Below, piece by piece: positions 52,061 to 60,886 of a DNA stretch of 64,000 nucleotides (the stretch's first letter is position 1; every line of letters starts with the position of its first letter). The notes under the pieces were generated by a model. It saw only the letters and a list, made by a program, of their open reading frames with translations, was not told the DNA's origin and did not search any database. The position numbers and the translations under genes are program-made. Source of the stretch: Planctomycetota bacterium (GTDB lineage Bacteria; Planctomycetota; Phycisphaerae; Phycisphaerales; SM1A02); assembly GCA_022574595.1 (NCBI GenBank), contig JACZRS010000018.1, positions 1 through 64,000 on the forward strand, written 5' to 3'.

Positions 52061-54760
52061 ATGAGTCTTTCATTTGTGGGCGGGCATTGTCGGCGGCTCT
52101 CGTTGGCGATGGGTATGTTGGCTGTTTGCAGTGTTAGTGGAATCGTTAAAGCAGGTGGTCCTCCTCCTGTAGTGATCGATTCGATTGCGCCTGCGCAGTT
52201 AGTGCAAGGCTCTGTTCCTCAGCCGGACATTCAGGTCTTCGGCTCAGATTTCATAGAAGGATTGCCCAGCGCAACCAATCGGCCGACGGTTACTTTTCGA
52301 CATGTTGATGGGATTGCTGAATTCAGCGCTCTTGCGTGGATAAATTTCGCCGGCACCATGGCGACGGTTACACCAGAGATGATGAACCTTATAGTAGCGC
52401 CGCTGGGCAATTATGATGTGATCGTTACGCGTCCGACTGATGGAGCATCAGATACGCTTGCAGCAGCATTTACTGTTACAGATGGTATTGATTCTGATGG
52501 GCCGCAACTGAATGTTCGTAGCGCCTGGGGTGGGCCGGTCAATGATGTAGCGATAGTTGGGGATTTAGCATACGCAGCCATCGGCCGAAGGTTGGTGGTG
52601 ATAGATCTTACTGATGAAATGAATCCGGTTGAGATTGGGTCTTTATATATACCCTCGGGTGTTGGGGGTGTAGCGGTTTTCGGTGATTACGCGTTCCTGG
52701 GTGCCAATAAGCCTTACCGCTTTACCGTAGTGGATATTTCCGATCCGACAGATCCGAAACTGGTAGGGGCAGGGCAAGGAGACACCTTCTCACGAGATGT
52801 ACATTTATACGGCAACTTGGCTTATGTGCGACCAGAAGCAGGTGGTGTTCAAGCATTCGATATCACAAGTCCTGCCAATGTTGTTTTTCTGGGCGGTGTT
52901 GCGGTGGGCAGTAGTATCAAGGCAATAACAATTGCAGGCGATTTGCTATACGTAGGAACCGATGAGCTTGCCGTGGGAGAACCGTCTATTCACTTCGTGG
53001 CCTTTCGAGTTTTTGATCTGGCAGCGGACCCACTCAATCCACCCATGATCGGAGAAGTGCAGTTTAACGCAAGTAATGATTTCGGTGGTGGAAGAACCCA
53101 TGCCGTAGCTGTTGAGGGTGACTATGCGGTTTGGACACTCTGTAAATATGATGCAAATAGTGGTACGGAGATGCTGCTAACGCTGGATATTTCTAATCCT
53201 GCCTCTCCCCTTATCCTCGGTACTTTCGACAACGACACCTTAAACGGCGTCAGTTCTAAATTCATAGATGTCGCTCTTTCCGAGGGCTTGGCCTATGTCG
53301 CAGACGCAGCTTTTGAGCCCCAATTTTGGGCTGGAGCTGAAGGCTTGGCCATCTTCGATATCGCAACGGATCCAACCAATCCAACAATCATCAGCACATT
53401 CAAGACGCATGGCAACGTTGTTGGTGTTGAAATCGTGGGCAATCGCGCTTTCCTTCGAGATAGCGGCGAAGGGCTGATTATTCTGGATATTTCTAACCCA
53501 TTTAATCCCTTAAGGCTAGGTAATTACCATTCACCGGCTGTAATGCGGCAGATGGTAAAGTCTGGTGATCTTCTTTATGTAGCCGATGCATGGCACGGTT
53601 TTACAGTGCTGGATGTATCAGATGCTGCTCATCCAGAGGTGGTGAGTGTTTACCTGGCTGAGCATGTCGAGGCGTTTGATGCGTGTGCGGGTACTTCATA
53701 CCCCTTAGGAGTAGATGCTGCTGGGATTTACTTGCAAGATAATAAAATATACCTAGCAGCGGGGCATTTAGGGCTTGAAGTCATCGATGTCGCTAATCCT
53801 GTCAATCCGACATTCCTGGGCGCCATTCGGATCAGCGAGCTTGCCCAGCCCGAGATTTCAAGATCAAAGTTCATCGGTGTGCGCGTGTGGAACGATGTGG
53901 CGTGTATCGGATTTGAGCGGTGGCCATCCTGCAACTCCAGCGATGGAGTGTTTCTTAACGTAAATATAAGCGACCCGGCAATTATTTTTGAACTGGGGCG
54001 AGTCTCCCATGGCTGGCCGGCTGCTAGCACAATCGAATTTGAGTCTAATTCAGGAGCAGCATTCCTTGGTTTCGGAGGTGCTGACTTTGGCATCGATGTG
54101 ACGATAGAAACCAGTGATCCAGGCAGTCCAGAAATATTGTATCAGGGGGATGTACCATCAGTAGCAGATGTAGCCCTTGACGGGAACATACTGTATTTAG
54201 CCACCCCAGGCGACTTCGACGAATCGCCGGGATTGTACGTTCAGGATGTGACGGATCCAGCCAACCCTGTGTTACTGGAACATATCAACGAAAAAACTCA
54301 ATTGCCCGGGGGCGTGGAGCTAGCTCAGGCTTATAGTGTGGCGATTGAAGGGGATAGCTTATACGTAATAGGACGAGGCTGCTCGCCCGTCGGGGGTTGC
54401 GGTCAGGCTTTGTACATGTTCGATATCAGCGATCTGGCTTCACCTCTGTTTCTTGATTTCAAGCCGTACCTTGGGGGGACAAGAAGCAGAATTGCAGCTA
54501 ACGGTCAGTACGTGTATACAACAAACGAGTTCGCGGGGCCCAATGATCCATCGATCGGCTTGGTGATATCAGAGGTGATCCTACCGAATACTGCTGACCT
54601 GGATGGTGACGGTGTGGTTGGTACTAGCGATTTACTAATCTTGTTTGCTAATTGGGGGCCGTGTCCGCCACCGGAAAAAGGTGATTGTCCTGCTGATCTG
54701 GACGGTGATGGCATCGTCGGAACAAGTGATCTACTAGAACTTTTCGCAAATTGGGGATGA
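52061..54760 (+). CDS. Secreted LVIVD-repeat propeller protein with GC-type dockerin tail
   Basis: 899 residues from ATG 52061, with AAGGAG seven bases upstream and a signal peptide directly after (LSLAMGMLAVCSVSGIVKAG). Residues ~35-150 resemble an IPT/TIG-like beta-sandwich. A long region (~155-840) holds repeated LVIVD-type blades: VNDVAIVGDLAYAAIGRRLV VIDL-type, GVAVFGDYAFLGANK, VRQMVKSGDLLYVADAWHG. The end has two dockerin-like repeats (DLDGDGVVGTSDLLILFANWG-type and DLDGDGIVGTSDLLELFANWG-type). Probably surface-displayed or released. No catalytic residues can be named. Confidence 0.85.
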   Translation: MSLSFVGGHCRRLSLAMGMLAVCSVSGIVKAGGPPPVVIDSIAPAQLVQGSVPQPDIQVFGSDFIEGLPSATNRPTVTFRHVDGIAEFSALAWINFAGTMATVTPEMMNLIVAPLGNYDVIVTRPTDGASDTLAAAFTVTDGIDSDGPQLNVRSAWGGPVNDVAIVGDLAYAAIGRRLVVIDLTDEMNPVEIGSLYIPSGVGGVAVFGDYAFLGANKPYRFTVVDISDPTDPKLVGAGQGDTFSRDVHLYGNLAYVRPEAGGVQAFDITSPANVVFLGGVAVGSSIKAITIAGDLLYVGTDELAVGEPSIHFVAFRVFDLAADPLNPPMIGEVQFNASNDFGGGRTHAVAVEGDYAVWTLCKYDANSGTEMLLTLDISNPASPLILGTFDNDTLNGVSSKFIDVALSEGLAYVADAAFEPQFWAGAEGLAIFDIATDPTNPTIISTFKTHGNVVGVEIVGNRAFLRDSGEGLIILDISNPFNPLRLGNYHSPAVMRQMVKSGDLLYVADAWHGFTVLDVSDAAHPEVVSVYLAEHVEAFDACAGTSYPLGVDAAGIYLQDNKIYLAAGHLGLEVIDVANPVNPTFLGAIRISELAQPEISRSKFIGVRVWNDVACIGFERWPSCNSSDGVFLNVNISDPAIIFELGRVSHGWPAASTIEFESNSGAAFLGFGGADFGIDVTIETSDPGSPEILYQGDVPSVADVALDGNILYLATPGDFDESPGLYVQDVTDPANPVLLEHINEKTQLPGGVELAQAYSVAIEGDSLYVIGRGCSPVGGCGQALYMFDISDLASPLFLDFKPYLGGTRSRIAANGQYVYTTNEFAGPNDPSIGLVISEVILPNTADLDGDGVVGTSDLLILFANWGPCPPPEKGDCPADLDGDGIVGTSDLLELFANWG

Positions 54761-54816
54761 GGGGGATGAAGATTCACCACGGAGACACAGAGTTCAGCTC
54801 ATAAATAAATGTAAAG

Positions 54817-54835
54817 CCGCGACCGTTGGTCGCGG
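54817..54835. other. Hairpin before a ribosome-binding site
   Basis: CCGCGACC-GTT-GGTCGCGG is a perfect 8-bp hairpin directly in front of the GGGAG Shine-Dalgarno sequence of the next gene (ATG 54851). It may end the previous transcript, protect the message, or control access of ribosomes. Confidence 0.45.
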
Positions 54836-54850
54836 GGGAGAAATAATGTA

Positions 54851-55744
54851 ATGAAGAAATCACAACCACAGAGCATACAGTTTGAGCGCGTATCAAACCA
54901 TACAAAGTTTATCTTCTTCACTGTCGCCGCTGTAACTTCTGCCACAGTAACTGGAATCGTCAAAGGTGATGTTCTATATGATACGACTTCAATGATCGAC
55001 AAAGGAACATGGGATACAGGTGCGCAGACATTCATAGGTAACAGTGCATTTTCCGGCCATTTAAACGATGTGCAAGCAACCGATGACTTTGAGCTGGATA
55101 GTTCCTACGAGATTGAGAATGTCACTGGAGACTTTGGCACAATCTTTGGAACTCCTCCAGCCCATGGTGTCCTGGTAGAGCTATTTGAGGACAGCAACGG
55201 TACACCGAACGAGTCGCCTGCGATTGCAATCTTGTCATCAGATATAACAGTAATACCGTTAGATGATGTCGTGGGATTTCCCAGTTTTCGGCTAATCGTC
55301 AACTTACCCAAGGGTGCGGTTAGTTTAGATGCCGGCACTTGGTGGATTTCGATAACTCCCGTCGATGAGACTGAGAACGGCGATTTTTTTGGTCAATTTG
55401 GTAGCACCTCAGGGGACTTTGGAAACAATACTTATTCTCGCAATGGCGGAGAAGACCACGGTAACGGTTATCCTGGACCTTATAGCGTTAACGATTGGAC
55501 TCTCCCGCCAGGAGTTCCTCATGATCCTATGGATCTTGCGATGAAGATCGAAGGCACATTGGTTGGCGAAGCATGCCCTGCTGATCTGGATGGGGATGGT
55601 TTCGTGGGTACGAGCGACCTTCTTGAGTTATTCGCTGCGTGGGGACCCAACCCAGAGAGCCCCGCCGACCTGGATGGAGACGGATCTGTCAGTACGAGTG
55701 ACCTACTAGAACTCTTCGCAAATTGGGGCGCATGCCCTGGATGA
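54851..55744 (+). CDS. Secreted jelly-roll protein with GC-type dockerin tail
   Basis: 297 residues. A hydrophobic export segment lies slightly inward (about 19-38, KFIFFTVAAVTSATVTGIVK). The body is a beta-rich domain (DDFELDSSYEIENVTGDFGT, LVELFEDSNGTPNESPAIA, WWISITPVDETENGDFFGQF) as in choice-of-anchor secreted proteins. Two dockerin-like repeats end it: DLDGDGFVGTSDLLELFAAWG-type and DLDGDGSVSTSDLLELFANWG-type. Function unknown. Confidence 0.8.
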   Translation: MKKSQPQSIQFERVSNHTKFIFFTVAAVTSATVTGIVKGDVLYDTTSMIDKGTWDTGAQTFIGNSAFSGHLNDVQATDDFELDSSYEIENVTGDFGTIFGTPPAHGVLVELFEDSNGTPNESPAIAILSSDITVIPLDDVVGFPSFRLIVNLPKGAVSLDAGTWWISITPVDETENGDFFGQFGSTSGDFGNNTYSRNGGEDHGNGYPGPYSVNDWTLPPGVPHDPMDLAMKIEGTLVGEACPADLDGDGFVGTSDLLELFAAWGPNPESPADLDGDGSVSTSDLLELFANWGACPG

Positions 55745-55759
55745 AAACTTTTGTGCGGC

Positions 55760-55825
55760 TGTCTAGCTGATTTGGACGGAGTTGATAGGATCGACCTCCT
55801 TATCCTTCTAAGTCATTGGGGGTGA
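55760..55825 (+). pseudogene. Dockerin-tail relic
   Basis: 22 codons directly behind the previous gene read CLADLDGVDRIDLLILLSHWG and stop. This is a single diverged dockerin repeat without a gene body, probably left from a third repeat or from a deleted neighbour. Confidence 0.6.
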
Positions 55826-55854
55826 ATCGCGAACTAAACAACTTCATAAACAGA

Positions 55855-55884
55855 AGAGCCCAAGGAGAGTTTTCCCTGGGCTCT
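55855..55884. terminator. Hairpin terminator between convergent genes
   Basis: AGAGCCCAAGG and TCCCTGGGCTCT pair over about 10 bp, followed on the plus strand by ATTTAGTTT. It lies between the plus-strand dockerin gene and the end of the minus-strand family A gene and may serve both. Confidence 0.65.
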
Positions 55885-55934
55885 ATTTAGTTTACTCGAT
55901 GCTGGAATCGCCAGCATAGGTTCCGTTCCAATGG

Positions 55935-56903
55935 TTATGGGCAGCTTCCGAGTGTTTGATCGCTGTTATAGCTCACTGGAGACCCGCTATCGCATAGAGT
56001 TCGAAATGCGAACGTGGAACTATTCTCAATGTCAATGAAACCTTTAGGAGAACTAGCGGCGCTATCCACCAGTTTACCAACAGTAGTGATGTTAGCGTTG
56101 AACAGCATCTTGGCACAGTTATCGAGTACGAAAGTACCCACAAGACTCGTAGCTGCCTCATTGAATTCCAGTATGGCACTGGAAGTGATGGCCTCCCAGC
56201 TTGGGCTGCACGCTGAGGTGTCGTCTAGTGTCAATCCACTTGCAAATTTCAGTGTGCCAGCGGCATTTGCCCGCACGACACCAGTTGAGCCGTTAAGGAA
56301 TGTGGCATCACCAGATTCTTCTCGCACAGTCATCATGCCTTCTACAAAGATATTGTTGGTGAGAGTAACGCCTGCGATATCGATTTTCGCATCATTGTGC
56401 TGACCTAAGACCATGCCCTTATCGTCACCATTGAGCCCAAAGGTCGTCGCAGCACTGACCTTAAGTATTGAAGTGCTGCTAGAGAGCTTAAGTGTACCGC
56501 CGATTGGATGAGTGCCGCCGCCACCGCTTACAATCACTACACCGCTGGCTCCAATGTCTAATGTCCCACCTGCGTCGATGTCAACGCCAGCTGAGCCGCT
56601 AACCGTCAGTGTCTGAGTCGTTACTGTTAGCAAGCCGCCATTCTGGATATTGAGAACAGATACTGCTTCAGCTTGTTGATAGATGACCGGATCCTGTTTT
56701 AAAAATGCTGGGGACACAATGATCGCTGTATCACCTGACTGGGGGTAACTACTGTTTAGATTCCAGTTGGATGGTTCTTGCCAGTCGCTACCATCCGCAG
56801 TTGAGTCGCCGACCCATGTGAAGGTCGTAGCACTTGCAGGCGTTGCCATAACGATGCCGAGGGCTGCTACTAGTAAACTGCTAAAAAATGTGGTACGTTT
56901 CAT
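55935..56903 (-). CDS. Secreted beta-rich protein, family A member 2
   Basis: 322 residues from ATG 56903 (MKRTTFFSSLLVAALGIVMA, cleavage near ASA); the longer open frame upstream is not supported. Same architecture and same length as the gene at 47582-48550: FTWVGDSTADGSDWQEPSNW, VLNIQNGGLLTVTTQTLTVS, VLGQHNDAKIDIAGVTLTNN, VGTFVLDNCAKMLFNANI. Glycine-rich beta-helix turns dominate. Function unknown; surface or matrix protein likely. Confidence 0.8.
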   Translation of the reverse strand: MKRTTFFSSLLVAALGIVMATPASATTFTWVGDSTADGSDWQEPSNWNLNSSYPQSGDTAIIVSPAFLKQDPVIYQQAEAVSVLNIQNGGLLTVTTQTLTVSGSAGVDIDAGGTLDIGASGVVIVSGGGGTHPIGGTLKLSSSTSILKVSAATTFGLNGDDKGMVLGQHNDAKIDIAGVTLTNNIFVEGMMTVREESGDATFLNGSTGVVRANAAGTLKFASGLTLDDTSACSPSWEAITSSAILEFNEAATSLVGTFVLDNCAKMLFNANITTVGKLVDSAASSPKGFIDIENSSTFAFRTLCDSGSPVSYNSDQTLGSCP

Positions 56904-56970
56904 GATATACTTTCCTGATTCTTGTGGTGTGGTTCTGAATTGTGAAAACAAGACAGAAACCGCACCTGAT

Positions 56971-57060
56971 TACTCGCCCTCGCAGCCGCATGATTAGACG
57001 TCACGGCTGCGATGGGCCTTTTCAGACAAATTCAGACGATGAACATCATCGCCCGACCCC
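56971..57060. repeat. Leader repeat shared by two family A genes, copy 2
   Basis: CGCATGATTAGACGTCACGG, CTGCGATGGGCC, AAATTCAGACGA and CATCATCGCCCGACCC match 48624-48711 block by block. GCAGCC at 56982 and GGCTGC at 57005 can pair, a stem weakened in copy 1. Confidence 0.65.
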
Positions 57061-57519
57061 CCGGAATCCCCCTGTTTCCCCTCCGGAAATCCCCCTGTTT
57101 TCCCCCGGAACTTGGCCCCGGACAATGAACCCCTCCAAATGTAAACCCCCCGTGACTGAATCCCATTGCTCCCCACTCCCTAGGAAGCTCGTGCTAGAGA
57201 ACTTCCAAGGGCCGAGTCTGGTTTTCCGCTGAGTGAGCCCTTGTACCCAGGTGGTGCAGGAGGCGCGGGGCCGCTCGCGATTCGCATCGTGAAAAGACTC
57301 GGTATGCGAAGGTAGGTGTGGGGAGCCCGTCCGGCAGGACGGGATTTCTTCCTCCCAACTGGCGTGTTCGATGCCGATTAGTCTCCTTTCTTTCAATTCT
57401 CCACTGAATTGACCTTCTTATTAGCTCATTATGTCGGGTTACCTCTGCATGTTCATGGAAGAGGTACGGTAAGTAAGTCACTTATATACAGTGTCAAGAA
57501 CAGATCAAGACAAAACATG
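57061..57519. other. Intergenic, C-rich direct repeats
   Basis: Begins with short direct repeats of the type CCGGAA.TCCCCCTGTTT.CCC (57061-57112). Beyond them no gene is seen. Confidence 0.4.
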
Positions 57520-57550
57520 TCATCTGTCATATGTCACATATGACAGATGA
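57520..57550. repeat. Dispersed palindrome, copy 4
   Basis: Perfect 15-bp arms (TCATCTGTCATATGT and complement) around a central C. It contains the stop codon of the minus-strand gene at 57527-58423 and lies 617 bp upstream of family A member 2. Confidence 0.9.
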
Positions 57551-58423
57551 AGTTGTTGTCTTCTGCGCTAGGCGCATTGTCTGTTTGTATGAACACTTTA
57601 GTGCAGTATTTAGTGCACAGTTTACTTCAGTTTTTAGTGCAGTATTTACGGCAGTTTTTACGGCAGTATTTGCGGTAGTTTTTACGGTAGTTTTTCTGTA
57701 GTTTTTCTGTAGTTTTTTCTTCAGTTTTTCTGCACTGATATTTTCAGATACTTTGCTATCAGCAGCGCTAGCAGTCTCGCCGCCTGCGGTCGTGGAACCA
57801 CAAATAGTGGATTTGATAGTCATCATGCCGCAGATAGTGATGTTGTTAGTCAGGGTTTTGCCATTACAGATAGCTATGCACGCGTCGTTGTTTAGGCCTT
57901 GAATTTTGCCAAACGTAGATTGTGGGTCGTGACCTGGAGGCGTGAAGGGATCGAGCGTCGCATCGCCGCTGATGAGCAAAGTCGCGCCGGAGCCCGTAAG
58001 CTTGATGTAGCCGCCGATCTCATGATTCGCGTTATCGCGAGTTAGTTCGACTGTAGCGTTAGAATTGATGAGCAAAGTGCCGTTTGGTTCGATTGTGAGT
58101 TTGCACTTGATGGTTAGGCAGGTTGATACTCTAAGAGTGGCGCCAGCCCTGATCGTTAGGTTGCAGCCTGAGAGACAGGCGCCAGCAATTGGTGTCGGTA
58201 CAATCTCACACTGCCCGGGCCCAATGATGGTTGCGCTATCCGAAATATGGTTGGGGAATGTTCGATCACTTTTACCACTAGTCTTTTTCCAATTTTCGGC
58301 ATCTGTCCATTCGCCGCGTCCATCTGCTATCCACTCAAAATCATCGGCCAGGGTGGTGGATTGACCTAGAAGCGTTACAGCTGAGAAAGCAAGAATTGTT
58401 ATCAGATTTGTTTTGGGTCGCAT
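57527..58423 (-). CDS. Secreted beta-rich protein, family A member 3, with tetrapeptide-repeat tail
   Basis: 298 residues with signal peptide TILAFSAVTLLGQSTTLA. Residues 28-205 share the family plan (DFEWIADGRGEWTDAENWKK; LTIEPNGTLLINSNATVELT; IQGLNNDACIAICNGKTLTN) with the 322-residue members. The C-terminal third is different: LKKKLQKNYRKTTVKTTANT then AVKTAVNTALKTEVNCALNT, an imperfect 4-residue repeat made by a 12-bp DNA repeat. Its stop codon lies inside palindrome copy 4 and palindrome copy 5 lies 91 bp upstream, so the gene is framed by the two. Confidence 0.75.
   Translation of the reverse strand: MRPKTNLITILAFSAVTLLGQSTTLADDFEWIADGRGEWTDAENWKKTSGKSDRTFPNHISDSATIIGPGQCEIVPTPIAGACLSGCNLTIRAGATLRVSTCLTIKCKLTIEPNGTLLINSNATVELTRDNANHEIGGYIKLTGSGATLLISGDATLDPFTPPGHDPQSTFGKIQGLNNDACIAICNGKTLTNNITICGMMTIKSTICGSTTAGGETASAADSKVSENISAEKLKKKLQKNYRKTTVKTTANTAVKTAVNTALKTEVNCALNTALKCSYKQTMRLAQKTTTSSVICDI
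57597..57735. repeat. 12-bp tandem repeat in coding sequence
   Basis: About eleven imperfect units of the form GCAGTATTTACG / GTAGTTTTTACG, in phase with codons, encode the tetrapeptide tail of family A member 3. Unit number may vary between strains. Confidence 0.75.
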
Positions 58424-58513
58424 CGGTTATCTCCTGTAGTTTGTTGTTGATACAAAGGCATTCACACAGGAGCGGGTATACCGTGGAAAGGCGCAGCTTC
58501 AAGGATAAAATAG

Positions 58514-58544
58514 TCATCTGTCATATGTGACATATGACAGATAA
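58514..58544. repeat. Dispersed palindrome, copy 5
   Basis: TCATCTGTCATATGT-G-ACATATGACAGATAA, one mismatch at the outer end. It lies 91 bp upstream of family A member 3. Confidence 0.88.
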
Positions 58545-58651
58545 CGATTGAAGTTACTTCTTGAGCAAGTTCGGCGAGCGAGGTAAATACTTGTATTAGT
58601 GGTTCAAGATCGAAATCTTGTGTGCATCTGTCTTGAAGCTTGGGATTCTGC

Positions 58652-58999
58652 TCAGGGTAGGTGGGTCTCGAATGAAAGCTTTTCTCCTGACATTGTCGTA
58701 ACATCAAAGCAAACTTTAGTACCATCGACTGATGCAATTACAGCGTCTGAGAGCCTGTATATTCGTTGTTTCTTTAGCGGTGTATGCTTCACGAGATCTT
58801 TATCACTTAGCAAACCTAGTGAATGACTTACGCTCGATGCATCAAGCTCCAGTGCATCAGCAATCTCTGAGACACATTTTTCCGCTTTAGCGATCGAAGC
58901 CAGAATCTCGAGCCGAATCGGGTTTGATAAAACTGAGAGGATATCTGCTGTAGACGCGTGAACCAATGCTTTTTCGACACTATCTTTTTCGTCGTTCAT
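58652..58999 (-). CDS. ArsR-family HTH regulator
   Basis: 115 residues, ATG 58999 with AGGA six bases upstream. ILSVLSNPIRLEILASIAKA, EKCVSEIADALELDASSVSH and SLGLLSDKDLVKHTPLKKQR give the winged helix of ArsR/SmtB repressors. Only one Cys is present near the classical metal site (KCVSEI rather than CVC), so it may sense something other than arsenic. Orphan gene; target unknown. Confidence 0.85.
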   Translation of the reverse strand: MNDEKDSVEKALVHASTADILSVLSNPIRLEILASIAKAEKCVSEIADALELDASSVSHSLGLLSDKDLVKHTPLKKQRIYRLSDAVIASVDGTKVCFDVTTMSGEKLSFETHLP

Positions 59000-59405
59000 A
59001 TACGTCCTGCCGCTGGATCGAACTGCTTTCGAAGTATATTGCCGTGGTAGGTGCGTATTGCCAATGGACAAAGTTACAGTGAGCGCAAACAACACGCCCT
59101 ATGCTAGAAGCGCAGTGTTCTTTTAGTGTGTGAGGAGAAAATTGTATTTTGTCAAAAAAACAATTTATTCTAAGCTGCTTATTCCTAATTGATTGTTCGA
59201 ATGAACTGCGGCATGTGAAGATTTCAACAGTATTTTATTCAATAAACTAGTCAACGAATCTGTAATGAAACTGTTCAGATTCGTTGACTAGTTTTTAGTG
59301 TTTATTTCCATAAGGACTAATGCAGAAGCGACATACTCAACTCCCTATACTGTGCAGCAAGCCTCACTTAATGGTAAATCTGCCTCAACAAATGAGAAGC
59401 TGCTC
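59000..59405. other. Intergenic region with terminator
   Basis: No gene seen; the only clear element is the long hairpin at 59244-59294. Confidence 0.45.
59244..59294. terminator. 19-bp stem bidirectional terminator
   Basis: AAACTAGTCAACGAATCTG and its exact complement (59276-59294) with a 13-nt loop; TTTTT follows on the plus strand and TTTATT on the minus strand. It lies downstream of the minus-strand gene ending at 59406. Confidence 0.8.
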
Positions 59406-59978
59406 TCAAATGCCCGCTTCCGAGCGGTAGGATGAAAGAAGATTTTTGATCGTCTTGAGCTTAGTACCAATCACATCGTCACTAGGATTCTGGCTAAGAA
59501 ATTCACTCATAGCGTCCAAGGCAAGATCAACGGAATCAGCAGCATGATCAGCTAGGGTGTACGGACCAAATGAGTAATCGATGGATCCAGCATCAACGGG
59601 GCTCAAATTGGGATCTTTGACCGAATTAAAAACTTGATCTATGTGCTCCTCTACATGATCAAGAAGTCCTACAACTAAGGCTTTGTCTGCTCCAGTAAGT
59701 GGGCCCGCTCCGCCATCAATCACTTCTTCCGCATCCTCAAGATCTTGTATCATTCGCAGAAGAATAGCGAGGAGGTCATCCATAAGATCTGCAGTCGGGC
59801 CAATAATAGCTATTTCCGTATTGCCTTTAGCTACGTAACTATCTGCTACGTTCTGGGCTGCGATAGTTCCGTTGGGGTTGAACCCAAATACTCCAAACAA
59901 AATAGCTAAAACTAGTACTATAGAAAGGCTTGTTTTGCGAGTTGCTAGGGTAAACCCTGAAAAACAATGTAAAATCAT
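59406..59978 (-). CDS. Secreted or membrane-anchored orphan protein
   Basis: 190 residues from ATG 59978, with AGGGG just upstream. N-terminal hydrophobic segment (SLSIVLVLAILFGVFGFNPN) and Ala-rich junction (TIAAQNVAD) suggest export. The mature part is helical and acidic (DLMDDLLAILLRMIQDLEDA, LVVGLLDHVEEHIDQVFNSV). No family recognised. It is divergent from the sigma factor-kinase pair. Confidence 0.6.
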   Translation of the reverse strand: MILHCFSGFTLATRKTSLSIVLVLAILFGVFGFNPNGTIAAQNVADSYVAKGNTEIAIIGPTADLMDDLLAILLRMIQDLEDAEEVIDGGAGPLTGADKALVVGLLDHVEEHIDQVFNSVKDPNLSPVDAGSIDYSFGPYTLADHAADSVDLALDAMSEFLSQNPSDDVIGTKLKTIKNLLSSYRSEAGI

Positions 59979-60217
59979 ACCCCTAACAAACTTGGGATAT
60001 AATATAGAATCTGCTGAGCTTTTTTCGTGTTCGCAATTAGTATCTCTGATAGAATTATTGAAGTTCTTAAATATCACGATATGACCTCCAGTTTTTGCAA
60101 GTGCCACCTGACAGTGCTAGCCCATCGCTAGCCCACTAGAGGAGAAAGCGCGACTCAGAACGCTCGTGTGAGCACCATCTCAAACTTTTTGCTCTAAGTG
60201 ACGAAGGAGATGAGTTG

Positions 60218-60886
60218 ATGGGAATTGATCAATCAGAAAGACAGATCAGTCAGCTGGGCCGTAAGAAGCATCTACCCAAAAGCCCAACACAACACACAAT
60301 AAATGGCGGTCAGAATGACAGTATCGAGGCACTTCTAGCTCGAATGCAGGAAGATGATAGAGATGCAGCCGCGATCTTCGTCATGCGCTATGGCTCTAAG
60401 ATCAGGAGACGAATTCGCGGCAAGCTAAGCCCGGCTATGCGGCGCGTCTTTGACTCGCTTGATATCCTTTCAACCGTGGGAAGAAGATTGGATTCATACG
60501 TTCGAGCAGGGAAACTCAAAGTGACGAACGAGGCACAACTCTGGGCTCTCGTATTGCGTATGGCTAACAATGCAGTGATTGATAAATCACGTATATTTAG
60601 GCGTTTACAGAAAGTTGAGGCAGAAGACAGCGATTTTTCTCAGATGTTGCTGAAACGGTTGCGCAATGCTGATCAACGCGGAAGTGATGGGGTGGGTATA
60701 GAAATAGCGGATGCGATAAGTTTATTGAAGGACGACACAAACAAGCAAATCCTCACTTTCTGGATCTCTGGGTCGAGTCTCAATGAAATCGCCGAATACG
60801 TCGGTATGGCACCTACCGCAGTACGAAAACGTTGGCAGACGATCAGGTCTAGACTTTCACAAAGTCTGCGACCAGAGAACAGTTAA
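60218..60886 (+). CDS. ECF-like RNA polymerase sigma factor
   Basis: 222 residues, ATG 60218 with AAGGAGA upstream. Region 2 is at about 40-115 (DAAAIFVMRYGSKIRRRIRG; FDSLDILSTVGRRLDSYV) and region 4 at about 165-215 (LNEIAEYVGMAPTAVRKRWQ TIRSRL-type helix-turn-helix). The arrangement fits planctomycete extracytoplasmic-function sigma factors that are encoded beside protein kinases. The stop overlaps the start of the kinase gene by one base (TAATG), so synthesis is coupled and phosphorylation-linked control is likely (inference). Confidence 0.82.
   Translation: MGIDQSERQISQLGRKKHLPKSPTQHTINGGQNDSIEALLARMQEDDRDAAAIFVMRYGSKIRRRIRGKLSPAMRRVFDSLDILSTVGRRLDSYVRAGKLKVTNEAQLWALVLRMANNAVIDKSRIFRRLQKVEAEDSDFSQMLLKRLRNADQRGSDGVGIEIADAISLLKDDTNKQILTFWISGSSLNEIAEYVGMAPTAVRKRWQTIRSRLSQSLRPENS

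Noticed and set aside
39349-58544. Palindromes as CRISPR repeats
   Set aside because: The five copies are kilobases apart with genes between them, and no cas genes are present.
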